Shown one piece after another: positions 61,390 to 64,000 of a DNA stretch of 64,000 nucleotides (position 1 is its first letter; each line of letters opens with the position of its first letter). A program made the translations under genes and the position numbers. The stretch covers positions 62,001 through 126,000 of the forward strand of contig NZ_CANLSU010000004.1 in the NCBI RefSeq assembly GCF_947493875.1, in the 5' to 3' direction. This stretch comes from an uncultured Marinococcus sp. Lineage in GTDB: Bacteria; Bacillota; Bacilli; Bacillales; Marinococcaceae. The notes under the pieces are model-generated. The model saw only the letters and a list, made by a program, of their open reading frames with translations. It made no database searches and had not been told where the DNA came from.

Positions 61390-62357
61390 TGAAGATCGGC
61401 GTTTTTACTGTTCTTTATGCTGATTTGGCTTTTACAGACATGCTCGACAAGGTGAAACGTGCCGGAGTGCAGGCGGTAGAGCTTGGCACCGGCGGCAACC
61501 CGGGCAGCGCCCACGCAAATGTGGACGAGCTTTTACACAGCGAGAATGCACGCAAACAGTTTCAGGAAGCCCTGGACTCCCGGGGCTTAACCGTCAGCGC
61601 GCTCAGCTGCCACGCCAACCCAATTTCTCCGGATCCGGCTGAAGCGAAGGAGGCGGACGAAACATTCAAAAAAACCGTACAGCTTGCGAGCCTCCTGAAT
61701 ATTCCTGTCGTCAATACATTTTCCGGGGTTGCCGGAAGCGACGAGAGCGCTAAGCATCCAAACTGGCCGGTCGCGCCGTGGCCGAGCGCGTATTCGGACA
61801 TTTACAACTGGCAGTGGGAGCAAAAGCTTATTCCCTATTGGAAGGAGGCCGGGAGCTACGCTAAAGAACACGGCATCAAGGTCGGTATCGAGCCCCACGG
61901 AGGCTTTCTGGTTCATACGCCGTATACGGTATTGAAGCTGCGGGAGGCAACCAATGATGCCGTGGGCGCCAACCTTGACCCGAGTCATATGTGGTGGCAG
62001 GGGATCGATCCGGTCGCCGCGATCAAAATTCTCGGAAAAGAAGGAGCGATCCACCACTTTCACGCTAAGGACACGTACATTGACCAGGATAACGTCAACA
62101 TGTACGGCCTCACTGACATGCAGCCGTACAGCAGCGTTCAGACCCGGGCCTGGAGCTTCCGTTCGGTCGGCTTCGGCCACGGCATGAAGGAATGGAGCGA
62201 CATGATCAGTGCGCTCCGGACGTTCGGCTATGACCATGTAGTCAGCATCGAGCACGAAGACCCAATCATGTCGCTTGATGAAGGCTTCGAGCGGGCTGTA
62301 CAAAACCTAAACTCCGTAAATATCTCTGAACGCCCGGTCGACATGTGGTGGGCATAG
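61389..62357 (+). CDS. Sugar phosphate isomerase/epimerase family protein (TIM barrel)
   Basis: 322 residues, AP-endonuclease-2-like TIM barrel. Metal ligands are visible as Glu in GIEPHGG, Asp in ANLDPSHMWW, His in HHFHAKD and Glu in SIEHEDP. The ATG overlaps the stop of the dehydrogenase by one base (TAATG). In related clusters this family isomerises, epimerises or cleaves 3-keto sugars. It is the last gene of the operon, followed by a terminator. Confidence 0.92.
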   Translation: MKIGVFTVLYADLAFTDMLDKVKRAGVQAVELGTGGNPGSAHANVDELLHSENARKQFQEALDSRGLTVSALSCHANPISPDPAEAKEADETFKKTVQLASLLNIPVVNTFSGVAGSDESAKHPNWPVAPWPSAYSDIYNWQWEQKLIPYWKEAGSYAKEHGIKVGIEPHGGFLVHTPYTVLKLREATNDAVGANLDPSHMWWQGIDPVAAIKILGKEGAIHHFHAKDTYIDQDNVNMYGLTDMQPYSSVQTRAWSFRSVGFGHGMKEWSDMISALRTFGYDHVVSIEHEDPIMSLDEGFERAVQNLNSVNISERPVDMWWA

Positions 62358-62371
62358 CCCTCCGTACCAAA

Positions 62372-62407
62372 AAAAGCTGCTTCCCTTTACTCAGGGGGCA
62401 GCTTTTT
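62372..62407 (+). terminator. Terminator at the end of the sugar operon, shared with liaR
   Basis: Stem AAAGCTGC..CCCT / AGGG..GCAGCTTT with TTTTT; overlaps the liaR stop on the other strand, so it works in both directions. Confidence 0.82.
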
Positions 62408-63035
62408 AAAATAGGCGATGCTTGTATGCATAAACGACTGCCTGGGTCCGGTCCTGCACCTGGAGCTTATGGAGCACACTGCTCACGTGTACCTTTGCCG
62501 TTTTCAGGGCAATAAACAGCTCTTCGGCAATTTCGATATTGGTCTTTCCATCCGCAAGCAGCCGCAGCACCTCGAGCTCGCGTGCGGTCAGTTCCTCGTG
62601 CAGCTCCCTCCGGTCCCGCCGTTTCATGTTCGCCATCAGTTTTCCCGCTACTTCCGGCTCGAGAATCGACTGGCCGTCGTGCGTTTTCCGGATGGCCGCT
62701 GCGATCTCCCCGGCCCGGGAGGTTTTTAAAATATAGCTTACCGCCCCCGCTTCAAGCGCCGGATACACCTTTTCGTCATCGATAAAGCTTGTGACGATAA
62801 TGATTTTGGCTTCCGGCCACGCCTCCATAATTTTTGCTGTCGCCTCAATGCCGTTCATATCATCCATTACAAGATCCATGAGAATAATATCCGGCCTGAG
62901 TTCAAGCGCCAGCCTGACCGCTTCCCTTCCGCTTGAGGCTTCAGCGGTTACTTCCATATCCGGCTGCGTTGATAAATACGAGGTCACCCCAATACGCACC
63001 ATTTCATGGTCGTCTGCAAACAGGATGGTAATCAT
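62406..63035 (-). CDS. liaR: LuxR-type response regulator LiaR
   Basis: 209 residues. Receiver with phosphorylation site D54 in IILMDLVMDDMNG; T/S and K positions in IIVTSFIDD and ILKTSRAG. The C-terminal LuxR HTH reads LTARELEVLRLLADGKTNIEIAEEL. Strong similarity to B. subtilis LiaR (ADDHEMVRIGVTSYLSTQ). It responds to cell-wall antibiotics acting on lipid II. The ATG overlaps the liaS stop by four bases; the longer frame adds eight residues only. Confidence 0.93.
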   Translation of the reverse strand: MITILFADDHEMVRIGVTSYLSTQPDMEVTAEASSGREAVRLALELRPDIILMDLVMDDMNGIEATAKIMEAWPEAKIIIVTSFIDDEKVYPALEAGAVSYILKTSRAGEIAAAIRKTHDGQSILEPEVAGKLMANMKRRDRRELHEELTARELEVLRLLADGKTNIEIAEELFIALKTAKVHVSSVLHKLQVQDRTQAVVYAYKHRLF

Positions 63036-64000
63036 GCCTCTTCCCCCTTTGACAGCCATGGCACTTTTACGTCGATCCGGCTGCCTTCTCCCGGCAGGCT
63101 CACCAGATGAAAGCGCCCGCCGATTTCCTCCGTTCGTTCCTTCATCGTGCTTAAACCGTAGCTGTCGGGTTTTTCTTCCTCCATATAAAAGCCGACACCG
63201 TTATCCTGGATACGCAAAATAATAAATTCTTCCCGCTGCAGCAGAGAAACCTTCAGCTCCGTCGCCTTTGCGTGGCGCAGCGTGTTGGAAATCGATTCCT
63301 GGCTGATCCGAAACAGCTGGTCCTCCACTCCCTTTTCAATCGGAAACGGCTCAATCACCTGCTTAATCTGCAGCGGCACCTTCGTCGTCAGATCGTTCAG
63401 CAGCTGAGCAATTCCTTCCTGCAGTGTTTGCTTATTCAGTGCAGCCGGCCGCAGATGAAGAAGCAGAGCCCGCATTTCGAGCTGGGACTGGTTGATCATC
63501 CGCTCAATGGTCTGCCATTCCCGGGAGACCTCCCCGGCGCCGGCCTGTTCATTAACCGCAGATATCATCATAGAGGCCGCAAACAGCTGCTGGCTGACCG
63601 AATCATGGAGCTCACGGGCAATCCGGTTTCTTTCCTGCGAAATAACTTCCTGCAGGCTTTTCTCCCGGTCTTCGGCCCGTTCTGTGGCCAGCTTCTGCCC
63701 CCGTTCAGCCTGTCCGTGCAGCTGACGCTCCACCATTTCAAGCTCCGTACGCAGCTCTTCCACTTCCCGGTACACCTCTGCCGGCCAGATTGTTTTAGAG
63801 CTTCCTCTGCCCAACCGCTCCAGCACAGCCTGCAGCTGCTGCCAGCGGGCGTTCCAGGCCCGGAACACCAAAAATCCGAGCGCGGTGCCAAGCAGAACGA
63901 TCAGAACCACGAGCAAAAATCCATACGGCAGTCCGCTCATAGTACGCCCCGTCAGTACGTCCCACATGCCAAAGGGCAGCAGCAACAAAAGCGGAATCAC
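63032..64000 (-). CDS. liaS: Sensor histidine kinase LiaS, 5' end cut by window edge
   Basis: 322 visible residues with no upstream stop before the edge. Two hydrophobic segments appear at the start, followed by a coiled coil and the HisKA_3 dimerisation domain with the phosphorylated His in NRIARELHDSVSQQLF. HATPase_c contains QESISNTLRHAKAT and QDNGVGF. Matches B. subtilis LiaS closely in MRALLLHLRP and YGLSTMKER. A GTG sits at the edge, but the family is about 40 residues longer, so the true start should lie outside. liaF is expected beyond. Confidence 0.92.
   Translation of the reverse strand: MIPLLLLLPFGMWDVLTGRTMSGLPYGFLLVVLIVLLGTALGFLVFRAWNARWQQLQAVLERLGRGSSKTIWPAEVYREVEELRTELEMVERQLHGQAERGQKLATERAEDREKSLQEVISQERNRIARELHDSVSQQLFAASMMISAVNEQAGAGEVSREWQTIERMINQSQLEMRALLLHLRPAALNKQTLQEGIAQLLNDLTTKVPLQIKQVIEPFPIEKGVEDQLFRISQESISNTLRHAKATELKVSLLQREEFIILRIQDNGVGFYMEEEKPDSYGLSTMKERTEEIGGRFHLVSLPGEGSRIDVKVPWLSKGEEA

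Overview
The window is chromosomal DNA of a low-to-mid-GC Firmicute of the family Bacillaceae, most likely a haloalkaliphile related to Alkalicoccus or Salisediminibacterium (inference). The left half (1-35,750) follows the conserved Bacillus order around the ATP synthase operon: murAA, ywzB, atpCDGAHFEBI, upp, glyA, ywlG, rpiB, ywlE, ywlC, prmC, prfA, tdk, rpmE, rho, glpX, murAB, fsa, fbaA, spo0F, ywjG, pyrG, rpoE, argS and ywiB. Subunit a of the ATP synthase has a lysine eight residues after its essential arginine, a residue reported in alkaliphilic Bacillus enzymes. Three genes usual in B. subtilis are missing from the block: ywmB, spoIIR and mntP. No rRNA, tRNA, insertion sequence, phage or CRISPR array was seen.

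Layout. 1-8,400: cell wall and ATP synthase genes on the minus strand, with a good sigma-A-type promoter at 8580-8608. 8,800-16,600: pyrimidine salvage, glycine/one-carbon metabolism, protein-arginine phosphatase, tRNA t6A synthesis and translation release factors. A tight cluster of DnaA boxes lies at 14321-14650, where spoIIR would be. 16,700-28,960: CoA-disulfide-reductase-like enzyme, thymidine kinase, zinc-free L31, Rho, gluconeogenic and aldolase genes, Spo0F, CTP synthase and RNAP delta. 29,100-33,600: PanF/YhdT symporter, acetyltransferase and a CstA-type peptide/pyruvate transporter. Palindromic intergenic repeats occur at 27,982-28,261 and 31,339-31,470.

The right half (35,900-64,000) is accessory and mainly about sugars. 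35,910-43,031 holds a sugar ABC importer (binding lipoprotein and two permeases, no ATPase) beside a three-component sensor: a membrane-anchored sugar-binding protein, a YesM-type kinase and a YesN-type AraC regulator. 43,152-51,570 holds single genes: ornithine-cyclodeaminase-like enzyme, aldo/keto reductase, stressosome-like STAS protein, DUF2867 oxidoreductase, lactate dehydrogenase under a Rex site, SEC-C protein and DoxX. 52,487-55,585 is the copper set copA, copZ, csoR with CsoR-type operators in both cop promoters. 55,776-62,357 is a LacI-controlled operon: binding lipoprotein, two permeases (one with an unusual 135-residue insertion), a Gfo/Idh/MocA dehydrogenase and a TIM-barrel isomerase. 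This resembles pathways that oxidise a glycoside or anhydrosugar at C3. The window ends in liaR and a partial liaS.

Regulation read from the sequence links these parts. Catabolite (cre) sites lie at both sugar systems and at cstA. Rex is at ldh, a PurR box pair at glyA, CsoR at copA/copZ, and a 20-bp perfect palindrome for the local LacI protein. The observations most worth follow-up are the repeat family with a conserved 5-nt bulge and compensating stems, the DnaA-box cluster, the permease insertion, and a small gene whose only well-spaced start codon is ATA.
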